Positions 33,901 through 41,500 of a DNA stretch of 64,000 bases are shown in pieces. The notes beneath the pieces were generated by a model. It was not told where the DNA came from. It did no database searches and worked only from the letters and a program-made list of their open reading frames with translations. Origin of the DNA: a bacterium (GTDB lineage Bacteria > Zhuqueibacterota > Zhuqueibacteria > Zhuqueibacterales > Zhuqueibacteraceae). A program made the position numbers and the translations under genes. The stretch is taken from the NCBI GenBank assembly GCA_023150945.1, contig JAKLJX010000015.1, positions 62,001-126,000 on the forward strand, given 5' to 3'. Within the stretch, counting starts at the first letter, position 1; each line of letters begins with the position of its first letter.

Positions 33901-34242
33901 ATCAACCCGGCGGCCGCGCAGAGCCTGGCACAGCAAGAGCCATATGTCGTGCCGAATCCCTACGTCGGCTTGGCGAGTTTTGAAGCGGAGCGTTTCGCCA
34001 TCTCCGGCCGCGGCGAGCGGCGAATGGAATTTCGCAACCTGCCGCAAAACTGCACGATTCGCATTTTCACGGTGCGCGGCGAGTTGGTGCAAACGCTGCA
34101 TCATGACGGCTCCGATTTTGGCATGGTGCCGTGGGATTTGCGTTCGAAAGACAATCTCGAAATCGCGCCGGGGTTGTACCTCTATCATGTGGATGCCGGC
34201 CCGCTGGGCAAGCATATCGGAAAGTTTGCGATAATAAAGTGA
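30988..34242 (+). CDS. Large exported protein with Fn3-like and type IX sorting domains
   Basis: ATG 30988 follows AAGGAG and gives a signal peptide (MKCRLMLCISWLALVAAAHAQ) and 1084 residues in total. I recognise no enzyme domain. An acidic, aromatic-rich N-terminal half contains calcium-loop-like repeats (DGSDNDYDGIIDEKRDGG, DTGEGDGIPTNGE). A fibronectin-III-like segment lies in the middle (VRLAWDDQAERG ... YYYAVTAYDFGSDSLGFYPSE), with further beta-sandwiches. The C-terminus (VVPNPYVG ... PGLYLYHVDA ... GKFAIIK) is a FlgD-like/type IX sorting domain. The position between a TonB receptor and a PorV-like gene matches a recurrent three-gene set in KSB1/Ignavibacteria-like genomes. A surface or structural role is inferred. 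Confidence 0.8.
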   Translation: MKCRLMLCISWLALVAAAHAQLQPVVPPEKRGRVDAERQGTHDAASIRTFFYNYGMVGDYPPDPIGVDLSVFHSAEVPKGSGLNYTDGITPFVLARIQENNGKTSHLMETGFRERQQASPYRNRIMRFEPRPGFFQPDPGINKGRSPAISNDPRTWPDLWPDKENDPDDPGWTGSWNGYFGKRPNADQESYTVMDDDFYDAWDFYPDKRDSTRRGLGLRIEVRGFQWANPQSSNVIFWHYDITNEGTTDYNENIIFGLYMDSGVGGSSISCDGIAESDDDNAFYTKRGNLNLVYTWDKGGHGDALGTNCYPTGYLGYGYLETPGKPFDGSDNDYDGIIDEKRDGGPGQLITGQDNIKAYFLANYNQADFEREHGTVESRSAYRAGRWWTGDEDFDWVAELHDTGADGVFGTNDTGEGDGIPTNGETNFDRTDLHESDQIGLTGFKFNRIRAGAGNPSQEVDGIVFFDDGKNWPKRLYDQFTDPDPAKRFDPPLALNYNIGFVFASGPFTLRAGKTERFSLALAFGADLEELENTVKIVQLIYNANYQFAVPPPMPTVTAEAGDGYVRLAWDDQAERGIDPVTLENDFEGYRVYRATDPEFRDVKVISTGRGTGPLGNGKPLAQFDLVNDKKGFSSQVVEGVAYYLGNNTGLAHTFIDTTVTNGQLYYYAVTAYDFGSDSLGFYPSENAIAVSRTPRGGTILPKNVVAVRPNPRVRGFTRAEASNTTRVAGRGTGSVAVQVVNSALVPDNHTYELRFRSLFADSIRANVFDLVDMTGNDTLFTNGYDLEGAGSGLVGKGLLPIVSTPKTVMVDSASGFTPASLTNGRLQVTYRNPLPINLKRPGFPEDMTITFSNVPIDTSLRGFGLLRSRPTKFRIHAHTAAGDLRMKFYFLDKDNDGTLSLPFPDEFIDVVTYLPNRPTAYETWRVELDTTGQAQRGSLQVPTLGDVYEMKLIYPFEHGEVYSFSTTGEFINPAAAQSLAQQEPYVVPNPYVGLASFEAERFAISGRGERRMEFRNLPQNCTIRIFTVRGELVQTLHHDGSDFGMVPWDLRSKDNLEIAPGLYLYHVDAGPLGKHIGKFAIIK

Positions 34243-34261
34243 GATTTTCAAAAGCGTGTCC

Positions 34262-34286
34262 CCAGCGGATAGATTAAGTCCAACGG
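34262..34286 (+). repeat. Left terminal inverted repeat of GxxExxY element
   Basis: It begins CCAGCGGATAGATTAAG and ends CCAACGG. It pairs with 35294-35318 with three mismatches. Confidence 0.75.
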
Positions 34287-34416
34287 ATGAAGCCTTTTTG
34301 ATATAAAGCAGTTTGAAGCGGTTTCGCTGGAAAGGTTATTGGCTTTTTATCTTTGGCTTTCATCTATCCGCTGGTGGCGAAGGCTTCAAAATCTCTCACT
34401 CGAAGGGAGGCGAGGT

Positions 34417-35211
34417 ATGCCGCTCCTGCACCAAGAATTGACCTACGAGTTGCGCATGTGCATGATGGAGGTACACAACGAAATCGGAGTCGGCTTCGAT
34501 GAGGAAACTTACCATCAAGGTGTGATTCGGAGGTTCATGAAAGCAGGAATCCCCTTCGTTTCGAAGCCGCAGCGGCACATTTTGCATCGCGGCGCGCCGG
34601 TCAAAACCATCGAATTAGACTTCCTTGCAGACGAGAAGGTCATTATCGAGTTGAAGTGCTTGCGCTGCGGTTTTCTGCGGGCGAATTACATTCAGATTCT
34701 TTCGCACCTCAAACTCTGGCAAAAGAAATTGGGGTTGTTGGTCAATTGGGGTTTTCCTCGGCTTCAGTTCAAGCGAATTCCATTCACAGAAAAACCCAAG
34801 AAGGTTGCGGAAGAATACGGCTATATCAAAGGTGCTTTGACTGAATCAGAGCGACTAGCTTTAGCTAGATTGCGTGAAGCCATTTTGTTTGTGTTGGAAA
34901 CCCATGGTCTTGGGTATGGCAAATCTACGTATCAAGCGTTGGTGCAATCCGAGTTGAAATACCGGCAAATCGGATTTGAGAAAGGCAAAATTGTCGAGGT
35001 CGTCTATGGGAACGAAATCATCCGTTCATACCCAATGCGCTTTTGGCTCATCGAAAACCAAATGCTCTGTGACATCGCGGCTTTACAAGAGCGCATACTG
35101 CCGGAGCACGTCGTGCGCATGCAAACGTTTCTCAAAAAGCTTGAATTATCCGCCGGCCTGATCGTGAACTTTGGAAAGAGCCAACTGGAGCTTCGTGGCG
35201 TGCGTTGTTAG
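34417..35211 (+). CDS. Tandem GxxExxY protein (PDDEXK-like), second copy degenerate
   Basis: I start it at ATG 34417, preceded by GGGAGGCGAGGT, giving 264 residues. The first ~125 residues are a full GxxExxY domain: G26-E29-Y32 (GFDEETY) and a PDDEXK-nuclease-like core with D68 and E78-x-K80 (IELDFLADEKVIIELK). A second, diverged copy follows, with G166-K169-Y172 (GYGKSTY) where the glutamate is lost. Its core (LIENQMLCDIAALQE) no longer shows the ExK pair. GxxExxY proteins are widespread, uncharacterised and usually single-domain (~125-130 residues), so a fused double copy is unusual. Codon usage is AT-richer than the neighbours, and the gene sits inside an inverted-repeat-bounded insertion. 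Confidence 0.85.
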   Translation: MPLLHQELTYELRMCMMEVHNEIGVGFDEETYHQGVIRRFMKAGIPFVSKPQRHILHRGAPVKTIELDFLADEKVIIELKCLRCGFLRANYIQILSHLKLWQKKLGLLVNWGFPRLQFKRIPFTEKPKKVAEEYGYIKGALTESERLALARLREAILFVLETHGLGYGKSTYQALVQSELKYRQIGFEKGKIVEVVYGNEIIRSYPMRFWLIENQMLCDIAALQERILPEHVVRMQTFLKKLELSAGLIVNFGKSQLELRGVRC

Positions 35212-35293
35212 CAGATGTGAAAGAACGACCGAGGCTTAAAAATATCGTCAACGGAGGGATGAAGCCCAACCGATGAAAAGTGAAAAGCTTTAT

Positions 35294-35318
35294 CCGCTGG
35301 TCTTAATCTATCCGTTGG
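35294..35318 (-). repeat. Right terminal inverted repeat of GxxExxY element
   Basis: Begins CCGCTGGTCTTAATC and ends CCGTTGG on the plus strand. It is the partner of 34262-34286. Confidence 0.75.
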
Positions 35319-35358
35319 GGCAAGTCTTAAAAGCAATACCCGTTTAAGGAGTCTGAAT

Positions 35359-36363
35359 ATGAAATCGAAACTTGTTCTCTTCGCCATTCTGTTGTTCAGC
35401 GCGTCCGTGTATCCGCAAAGCAAAACCGGCACCACCGTTGCGCAGTTTTTGTTGATTGAGCCGAGCGCGCGTTTGGCGGCCATGGGCAACGCCGGGGTTG
35501 CCATGTATGACGAGGTGGCGGCGGCCTACTACAATGCCGGCGCGATCGGGCTGCAAAGCGGCTACAGCGCACAGTTTTCGCACAGCACCTGGCTCGCGGA
35601 TATTTCGTACAACTACGCGGCCGCCGCGCTGCAAGCCGGAGAATTGGGCAACATCTTTCTCAGCGTCACCTCGCTCAGTTCCGGCGAAATCGACGTGCGC
35701 ACGGTCGAACAACCGCTGGGCACCGGTGAACGCTACACGGTTTCGAATCTTGCGCTCGGCCTCGGCTTCGGCCGGCAGATCTCCGATCGTTTTTCCGCCG
35801 GCGTGCAGGTGCATTACATTCAAGAGCGGATCTGGCACAGCACGCTCTCGACGTTTGCCCTCAACGTCGGCACGGTTTATCGCCTCTCGGAAAATGGCTT
35901 GCGTTTGGGCGCCAGTATTTCGAATTTTGGCCTGCCCGCAAGCTATGATGGCCGCGATTTGCGCTTCGTTTTCGATCGTGACCCGGACAAATACGGCGAC
36001 AACAGCGCGCTCCCCGGCTTGGTCTTTACGGAGGATTATCCGCTGCCGGTGCTCTTTCGTGTGGGCGTGACCTATCCCATGCGCCTCAATCCGAGCAACG
36101 TCGTACACCTTGCGGTGAATGCTTTTCATCCCAGCGATAACACGGAGAGCATGAGTGTGGGCGCGGAATGGCTGCTGTTCAAAATGCTCGCGTTGCGCGG
36201 CGGCTATCAGAATCTCTTTTTGAAGGATTCCGAAGTCGGTGTCACGCTCGGGGCGGGCATGAACCTCGAGGTCGATGGCTATGCCTTCCGCCTGGATTAT
36301 GCCTGGGCCGATCACGGCCGGTTGGAATCAGCGCAGCGCTTCAGTTTGGGCGTTACCTTCTGA
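35359..36363 (+). CDS. PorV/PorQ family outer-membrane protein
   Basis: The 334-residue protein has a signal peptide (MKSKLVLFAILLFSASVYPQS). It opens with the family signature TTVAQFLLIEPSARLAAMGNAGVAM...AAYYNAGAIGL, followed by a beta-barrel pattern ending YAFRLDYAWADHGRLESAQRFSLGVTF. PorV-type proteins shuttle or anchor type IX secretion substrates at the outer membrane. This fits the two upstream neighbours, a TonB receptor and an exported protein with a sorting domain. AAGGAG precedes the ATG. The gene is separated from that set only by the inserted GxxExxY element. Confidence 0.9.
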   Translation: MKSKLVLFAILLFSASVYPQSKTGTTVAQFLLIEPSARLAAMGNAGVAMYDEVAAAYYNAGAIGLQSGYSAQFSHSTWLADISYNYAAAALQAGELGNIFLSVTSLSSGEIDVRTVEQPLGTGERYTVSNLALGLGFGRQISDRFSAGVQVHYIQERIWHSTLSTFALNVGTVYRLSENGLRLGASISNFGLPASYDGRDLRFVFDRDPDKYGDNSALPGLVFTEDYPLPVLFRVGVTYPMRLNPSNVVHLAVNAFHPSDNTESMSVGAEWLLFKMLALRGGYQNLFLKDSEVGVTLGAGMNLEVDGYAFRLDYAWADHGRLESAQRFSLGVTF

Positions 36364-36375
36364 GGCAAGAGAACC

Positions 36376-36401
36376 GCCGGCGGCAGGTGTTTTCCGCCGG
36401 C
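36376..36401 (+). terminator. Terminator-like hairpin after the PorV-like gene
   Basis: GCCGGCGG pairs with CCGCCGGC around a 10-nt loop, 13 bp after the stop. No T-run follows the stem, so function is uncertain. Confidence 0.35.
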
Positions 36402-36549
36402 CATTTGGCACCATCGGCGCCATTTGCCGGCGGCCGCCCGCCTGCGCCGCTGAGCGCTCGCTGGTTATGCCCCGCCCGTGTGAGACGCGGGTGGCGCTGA
36501 CGCAGCGCGGCTCGCACATGTATTCTGTTAGTAATGAGGAGGAATCGAC

Positions 36550-37020
36550 ATGGTCGATTACATTGTCAATGCGTTGCACTTGCTGGCCACGGTGATTTGG
36601 ATCGGCGGCATGGCCTACACCGCGGTAGTGCTCATGCCGGCGGCTCAGGCCCTGGATCCGGGCCCGCGCGGCCAGCTCATGGGTGCCGTGGCCAAGCGCT
36701 TCAGCATCGTGGCCTGGAGCAGCATCCTGCTGCTGCTGATTACCGGATTGATCAAAACTCCGGCGGAAATGCTGCTCGATACGGCTTCGACCTATGGGGT
36801 GGTGCTGACCGTCAAGCATGCGTTGGTGTTGATCATGATCATCATCGGCAGTGTGATCACCTTCAGCGTTGTGCCGAAGACGCGATCGCTGGCGCCGGCG
36901 CCCGGCGAGCGGCCCTCGCCGGCCTTCGTCAAGGCGCAGCAGCAGCTCAAAATGCTCGCCACCACCAATTTGATCCTGGGCATCATTGTGCTGTTGTGCG
37001 TGGTGCAGCTTGAAAGCTGA
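36550..37020 (+). CDS. CopD-like four-helix membrane protein
   Basis: The 156-residue integral membrane protein has four predicted helices (about residues 5-30, 52-68, 82-104 and 133-152). It opens MVDYIVNALHLLATVIWIGGMAYTAVVLMP; the HLLATVIWIGG pattern resembles the CopD/cytochrome-b561-like fold, with one histidine in helix 1 (H10) and one before helix 3. Function is unproven (haem or copper handling is only a family-level suggestion). GAGGA lies upstream of the ATG. It is 21 bp from the downstream glycoamylase gene and may be co-transcribed with it. Confidence 0.7.
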   Translation: MVDYIVNALHLLATVIWIGGMAYTAVVLMPAAQALDPGPRGQLMGAVAKRFSIVAWSSILLLLITGLIKTPAEMLLDTASTYGVVLTVKHALVLIMIIIGSVITFSVVPKTRSLAPAPGERPSPAFVKAQQQLKMLATTNLILGIIVLLCVVQLES

Positions 37021-37041
37021 GGCCCAAACAAGGAACGCGAG

Positions 37042-39252
37042 ATGAATCAGCCGCCCGTCCGCAGCGTCTGCGGTCTTCTCATTCTTCTTGGCTTCGGAAC
37101 TGCGTTGAGCCAGTCGCGTTACGATCAACACGTCTTCTTTGCCAACAGTCTCACGGCCGAATCCTACTCCTACAGCACCGGCACCTGCATGCCGCCGAGT
37201 GAGCTGGCCCTGGTTGATGGCAAGATTCCGGTGGCGGCCGAGCGCTATCACAACCCGCCCAATGCTTTGCGGTTGCAGTGGCGCTCGGCGTTTGGCGGGG
37301 AGTGGGAGATGGCGGTGCACTACAGCAAATGGCGCAATCAGGAAATCCTGTTCCGCGGGGACACGCTTTCATTCTGGTGCTTCACCCCGGAGGAAATCCC
37401 CGCAGAAGAATTGCCGCTGATTTACTTGCAGGACGTGCAGGGCATGGGCACCCCGCCGGTGGCGTGGGGCAAGCTCGCCGGCGGTTTGCCGGCACAGCAA
37501 TGGCGGCAGGTGAAGTTCGCGCTGGCCCGCCTGCTCAACCCGCATGAAGTTGTCGCCTCCACGAAGGAGGAAAACCTCAGCAGGATCAAAACCATTTGCT
37601 TCGCGCAGGCAGCGCACGACGGCAAGCCGCACACGATCTATCTGGATGAAATCAAAATCTTCGACAGCAATCCTGCCGACAAGGAACCACCGGCCCGGCC
37701 GCTGGAACTGACGGCCAGGGCCTACGATCGTCACATCGACTTGCGCTGGCAGCCCAGCCCCGAGCCGGACGTGCTGTCCTACCAAATCTATCGCTCCCTC
37801 GACGGTAAAGACTTTCAGCCGGTCGGCATTCAGAAGGTGGATTTCAGCCGCTATGCCGATTTCCTCGGTGCGCCCGAACGAAAAGCCTTCTACCAAGTCA
37901 GCGCGATCGATCTGAACGGCAACGAATCGCCGCGGTCGGCTGCCGTCACGGCCACCACCCGCCGGCTTTCGGATGAGGAGTTGCTCACCATGGTGCAGGA
38001 GGCCTGCTTTCGTTACTATTGGGAATCCGCGCATCCGGTTTCCGGGCTGGCGCTGGAAAACATTCCCGGTGACAATGAAATGGTGGCGATCGGGGCTTCC
38101 GGCTTCGGCATCATGGCGCTGGTGGTGGCGGCGGAGCGCGGCTTTGTCCCACGGTCGCAGGCCGCCGCGCATCTGTTGAAGATCGTCGAATTTCTGCAGC
38201 AGACCGACCGTTTTCACGGCGCGTGGCCACACTTCATGTATGGCAGCACCGGCAAAGTCTTGCCGCTGTTCGGCAAGTACGACAACGGCGGCGACCTGGT
38301 CGAGACTGCTTTTCTGATGCAAGGGCTGCTGGCGGCGCGGCAGTACTTCAACGGCAAGGATGCGGTGGAACGCAAAATCGTCGCCGGCATCACCGCGCTG
38401 TGGGAAACGGTGGAATGGGACTGGTATCGCAAGGAGCCTGACAGCGATTTTCTCTATTGGCATTGGTCGCCGGATCACGCCTGGCACATCAATCATCCGT
38501 TGATCGGGTTCAACGAAACCATGATCGTGTATCTGCTGGCTATCGCGTCGCCGACGCATGCCGTGCCGGCGAGCCTGTATCACAGCGGCTGGGCGGGGCA
38601 GTCGGAGCGCGCGCGACGTTACCGCGAGGAATGGGGCCGTACCACGCATGGCAATCAGTATGTCAACGGCAACACCTACTATGGTTTCAAATTGGACGTC
38701 GGCGTCGGCCGCGGCGGCCCGCTGTTCTTCACGCACTATTCTTTCCTGGGATTCGATCCGCGCGGCAAAAAGGATCACTACACGAACTATTTCAAGAACA
38801 ACCGCAACCTGGCGCTGATCAATCATGCCTATTGCGTCGAGAATCCGCGCGGCCATCGCGGCTACAGCGCGGTGAGTTGGGGCTTGACCGCGAGCGATGA
38901 TCCCTGGGGTTATCGCGCGCATGAAGCGGTGCCGCGGCAGGACAACGGCACCCTTACACCCACCGGCGCACTTGCCTCGTTTCCCTACACGCCCGCGGAG
39001 TCCATGGCGGCGCTCAAACATTTCTACCATGAATTGGGCGCGCAGCTTTGGGGCATTTACGGTTTTCGCGATGCGTTCAATCCCGGCCAAAACTGGGTGG
39101 CGGATATTTTCATGGGCTTGGATCAGGCGCCGATCACCGTGATGATCGAGAACTATCGCAGCGGTTTGTTGTGGCGGCTGTTCATGTCCAATCCCGAGAT
39201 TGCGCCGGCGCTGCAGGCAGTCGGGTTCGTGCCGGAGGAGTCCGGCGAATGA
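37042..39252 (+). CDS. Secreted GH144/glycoamylase-family protein with CBM-like and Fn3 domains
   Basis: The 736-residue protein begins with a signal peptide (about 1-24). A jelly-roll, CBM-like N-domain (~25-205) is followed by a fibronectin-III domain (~212-300) and a C-terminal alpha/alpha-barrel (~310-730). The barrel has the Glycoamylase (PF10091)/GH144 hallmarks: [69 protein letters not shown] and [13 protein letters not shown]. Characterised GH144 members are endo-beta-1,2-glucanases, but not every member has been tested. Together with two more family members, GH94 and GH3 nearby, a beta-1,2-glucan role is likely. It lacks a type IX sorting domain, unlike the copy at 46585. Confidence 0.88.
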   Translation: MNQPPVRSVCGLLILLGFGTALSQSRYDQHVFFANSLTAESYSYSTGTCMPPSELALVDGKIPVAAERYHNPPNALRLQWRSAFGGEWEMAVHYSKWRNQEILFRGDTLSFWCFTPEEIPAEELPLIYLQDVQGMGTPPVAWGKLAGGLPAQQWRQVKFALARLLNPHEVVASTKEENLSRIKTICFAQAAHDGKPHTIYLDEIKIFDSNPADKEPPARPLELTARAYDRHIDLRWQPSPEPDVLSYQIYRSLDGKDFQPVGIQKVDFSRYADFLGAPERKAFYQVSAIDLNGNESPRSAAVTATTRRLSDEELLTMVQEACFRYYWESAHPVSGLALENIPGDNEMVAIGASGFGIMALVVAAERGFVPRSQAAAHLLKIVEFLQQTDRFHGAWPHFMYGSTGKVLPLFGKYDNGGDLVETAFLMQGLLAARQYFNGKDAVERKIVAGITALWETVEWDWYRKEPDSDFLYWHWSPDHAWHINHPLIGFNETMIVYLLAIASPTHAVPASLYHSGWAGQSERARRYREEWGRTTHGNQYVNGNTYYGFKLDVGVGRGGPLFFTHYSFLGFDPRGKKDHYTNYFKNNRNLALINHAYCVENPRGHRGYSAVSWGLTASDDPWGYRAHEAVPRQDNGTLTPTGALASFPYTPAESMAALKHFYHELGAQLWGIYGFRDAFNPGQNWVADIFMGLDQAPITVMIENYRSGLLWRLFMSNPEIAPALQAVGFVPEESGE

Positions 39253-39391
39253 GCTTCTGGCGGGCCTGCGTGGTTGAATGAGATCATGCCGTGGCAAGCG
39301 GAATGTCCAGCGATCGATTGTCTTGGTTTGTGGCAGTGATCACGCAGTATGTCTTTCAGACGAATCTTGTGGAATGCCCGGCATTGCGCCC

Positions 39392-39461
39392 CAATCTTCA
39401 CAAGCTCCTGCGAAGATTTGAGCGCGGCGCCGAGTACTTCCCTGGATTCCTTCTGAATGAC
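39392..39461. repeat. Dispersed inverted-repeat element (GTCATYCAG family), copy near the TA remnant
   Basis: Read in reverse it matches 1020-1093, including GTCATTCAGAAGGAATCC, a GGCGCCG(C/T)GCTC loop and AATCTTC. It lies in the otherwise featureless spacer downstream of the glycoamylase gene. Confidence 0.7.
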
Positions 39462-39498
39462 ACCTGCAATGGCTTTGACCAATCAAGGGAACGCAGCC

Positions 39499-39654
39499 TC
39501 AGGCCAGCAGGTCACGCACAACTTCTGCGATGATGAAGGCGAGGTTGGGCTGGTGAAATGAGAGTTCCGGGGCGGGAATACGATGATGCTTGATTTTGCG
39601 GGGGAAATTAACGCAGTTTTTGTAGCTCTCGACACTGGCAAGTGGATTTGCCAT
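39499..39654 (-). pseudogene. Truncated TumE-type (DUF6516-like) toxin remnant
   Basis: A 51-codon frame begins at ATG 39654, 5 bp after the stop of the upstream antitoxin-like gene. The protein joins an N-terminal MANPLASVESYKNCV directly to a C-terminal KIKHHRIPAPELSFHQPNL ending in DLLA. As I recall the TumE/DUF6516 family, full proteins are ~110-130 residues, start in this way and end in an NRIPAP-LSFT-PNLP-type tail. The central strands are missing here, which looks like an in-frame internal deletion. This rests on memory of the family. It could also be an unrelated small gene. Confidence 0.45.
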
Positions 39655-39659
39655 GGTTC

Positions 39660-39941
39660 TCAGGCTTGCTGCAAAGACGGCTTTTCACTGCGAGGTAGGT
39701 TTTGCAGAGCTTCATGAATCATGCTTTGATAAGCCTGTTCCCGATCCAATTTGATTTCGTACAGGCTGGCCCAATCAATGAAGTCCCAACGTTCTTCCAG
39801 TTTCCCCTGTTTGTAAAGCTGGTAGAAATCGGGAGTACGGACCTTGTACTTCTGTTCGTAATTCAGTAGCAGCGGTTCCACCGCCACCAGGTCTTCCATG
39901 ATGTCGTCAAGTGTGAGTTGAGCGTTCATTTCTTTCTCCAT
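39660..39941 (-). CDS. Probable TumA-type antitoxin, partner of a decayed toxin
   Basis: The small acidic protein has 93 residues from the first ATG; the internal ATG at 39929 (GGAGAAAG upstream) would give 89 and may be the real start. Its middle, EQKYKVRTPDFYQLYKQGKLEERWDF followed by DWASLYEIKL, resembles the short antitoxin-like proteins encoded directly upstream of TumE/DUF6516 toxins in cyanobacteria and other phyla. The downstream frame starts 5 bp after this stop and looks like such a toxin with its core deleted. The antitoxin frame itself seems intact. It is the only minus-strand gene between 9.7 and 64 kb. Confidence 0.6.
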   Translation of the reverse strand: MEKEMNAQLTLDDIMEDLVAVEPLLLNYEQKYKVRTPDFYQLYKQGKLEERWDFIDWASLYEIKLDREQAYQSMIHEALQNLPRSEKPSLQQA

Positions 39942-40164
39942 CTTTGCTTTTCTGAGACGATTATAGCGATCTTCCGCTAAAAAGTCAACTCATGAGACCG
40001 GGGAGGCGGAGCCGGGACTCTGCAACGATGACCTCGCACTTGCGACACGATAGTCCGCGGTTATACCAGGAACCCTTGCAGCAGGCTGCGGCCTCGCAGG
40101 AATTGGCATGACGCAACGCCGATGAAGCTGTATGAGATGGTTGCGTGAAAGGGTTTGATAATCC

Positions 40165-41358
40165 ATGAAGAAGACCTGCTTTGTGGCCATGCCGTTTGGT
40201 ATGGGTGCGGAGTATGGCGGCAAACGGCGCGAATCAGATTTCATTTTCAATGAAATCATCAAACCGGCAGTCGAAGCCGCCTTTGCAAGGTTCAACCAAC
40301 AGCGAGAGGCGCAGGGCCGGTATGAGCCGCAAGTGTTGCGTGAGCTGGATGAAGGGTCACCGGGTGACATCACCATCTCCATCATCGAGCACATTGCGAA
40401 GTCTTATATCACCATTGTGGATTTGACGGGCCGCAATCCCAATGTCTTTTTTGAGCTGGGCGTGCGCCATGCCCTGCGCCGCAACGGCACAATTCTGATT
40501 GTGCAGGACAAGGAACAGTTGCCGTTTGACATCCGGAACTTTCGTATCGTGGAATACGATCCGCTTTTTGATGGGATCAATCGTTCCAGAGTCTCGCTGG
40601 AAAAGGCCATCTTGAGGACACTGGAGATTTTGGAGGAGCCTTCGGCGTCGATTACGGACAGTCTGGTGTTTCAGGCGCTTGCCGATCTGCAAGTATCCGG
40701 CCCTGGATTTTTTGAAGGCGTCTCGGCGTCCGAAGGTGTGACGTGGGATGAGTACTGGAATCGCGCCATGCAGATCAACAACATCTTGAGCCAATTGCTG
40801 GCCGCCGGCTTGTACGAGCCGCATATCATCATGGGCATTTCCAACGGCGGGCTTTTCATTGCCGACACGATTCTGCGGCTGGTCTATGCCAGCCGTATTC
40901 CGCTGATCTGCTTGTGGGCCTATCGTTCCATGGAGAATTATTTCGACAATGCCGTGAACAACGCCATCGTCACACGGGAGAATCTCGAGGAGATCATCAG
41001 GATTAAACGAAACGACCGCAAAGAACATGAGGCCCGCCTGCTGATTATGGATGATGTCGTCGGCACCCAACGTACCTTTCGGCAGTTGATTTCCTATCTG
41101 CAGGGACGATTGGGTGAGTTCTACCACGAACTCGACCTCCGCTTTGTCTTTCTTTTCTGTACGCGTACGGACGTGCAGGAGGATCTGCGGCCCTTTTTGT
41201 TGTCCAGTTATCCCAAGAGCCGGGCCTTTTTTCATCGCTACGAACTCAACCCCATCACCCACAAAAGTGCGTTGCCCTACTGGAAGAACATTCATTCTGG
41301 TGAAGTCTGGAAAAAGCTGCATGCCGACGAGAACATCAATCCTGCTGAGTCGCTGTGA
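40165..41358 (+). CDS. Deoxyribosyltransferase/TIR-like domain fused to a phosphoribosyltransferase
   Basis: In this 397-residue cytoplasmic protein, residues 1-~155 have the fold signature of the nucleoside 2-deoxyribosyltransferase/TIR-like superfamily: KKTCFVAMPFG, then a YEPQVLRELDE segment, and DLTGRNPNVFFELGVRHAL. In that last motif E97 sits where deoxyribosyltransferases and TIR NADases carry their catalytic glutamate. Residues ~205-335 are a type I phosphoribosyltransferase: a pyrophosphate-loop-like GISNGG (224-229) and the PRPP motif RLLIMDDVVGTQRTF (291-305). Family knowledge suggests nucleotide or NAD chemistry; fusion of the two activities points to a nucleotide-targeting conflict effector, which is inference. 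It neighbours a decayed toxin-antitoxin pair. Confidence 0.75.
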   Translation: MKKTCFVAMPFGMGAEYGGKRRESDFIFNEIIKPAVEAAFARFNQQREAQGRYEPQVLRELDEGSPGDITISIIEHIAKSYITIVDLTGRNPNVFFELGVRHALRRNGTILIVQDKEQLPFDIRNFRIVEYDPLFDGINRSRVSLEKAILRTLEILEEPSASITDSLVFQALADLQVSGPGFFEGVSASEGVTWDEYWNRAMQINNILSQLLAAGLYEPHIIMGISNGGLFIADTILRLVYASRIPLICLWAYRSMENYFDNAVNNAIVTRENLEEIIRIKRNDRKEHEARLLIMDDVVGTQRTFRQLISYLQGRLGEFYHELDLRFVFLFCTRTDVQEDLRPFLLSSYPKSRAFFHRYELNPITHKSALPYWKNIHSGEVWKKLHADENINPAESL

Positions 41359-41500
41359 ATAGACACAAGGGTGTTTCAAATGCGGCCGGTGAGTGTTCTG
41401 CGCGCGGCCTTCGCTGGAGGCGAGAGCCGGTGCAGGCTCGTGGCCTGCTTGACTCGAGGTGGCAAACAGACAAGCACTCCACAAACTCCGAGGAAATCCC

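Larger units (their letters stand above)
34262..35318. mobile_element. Candidate mobile element with 25-bp terminal inverted repeats carrying a GxxExxY gene
   Basis: The two ends, 34262-34286 and 35294-35318, are 25-bp inverted repeats matching at 22 of 25 positions. Further CCAGCGGAT/ATCCGCTGG words occur inside (for example 34366-34374), so each flank can also fold into its own hairpin; 34262-34274 is exactly complementary to 34362-34374. The only gene inside is the GxxExxY gene. It is AT-richer than both neighbours and separates an exported-protein gene from its PorV-like partner. No transposase is present, so it would be non-autonomous. Possible target-site traces (TTCAAAAGC on the left, CTTAAAAGC on the right) are weak. 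Confidence 0.6.

Noticed and set aside
39990-40394. 134-residue minus-strand frame
   Set aside because: Overlaps the well-supported deoxyribosyltransferase/PRTase gene and shows no domain.
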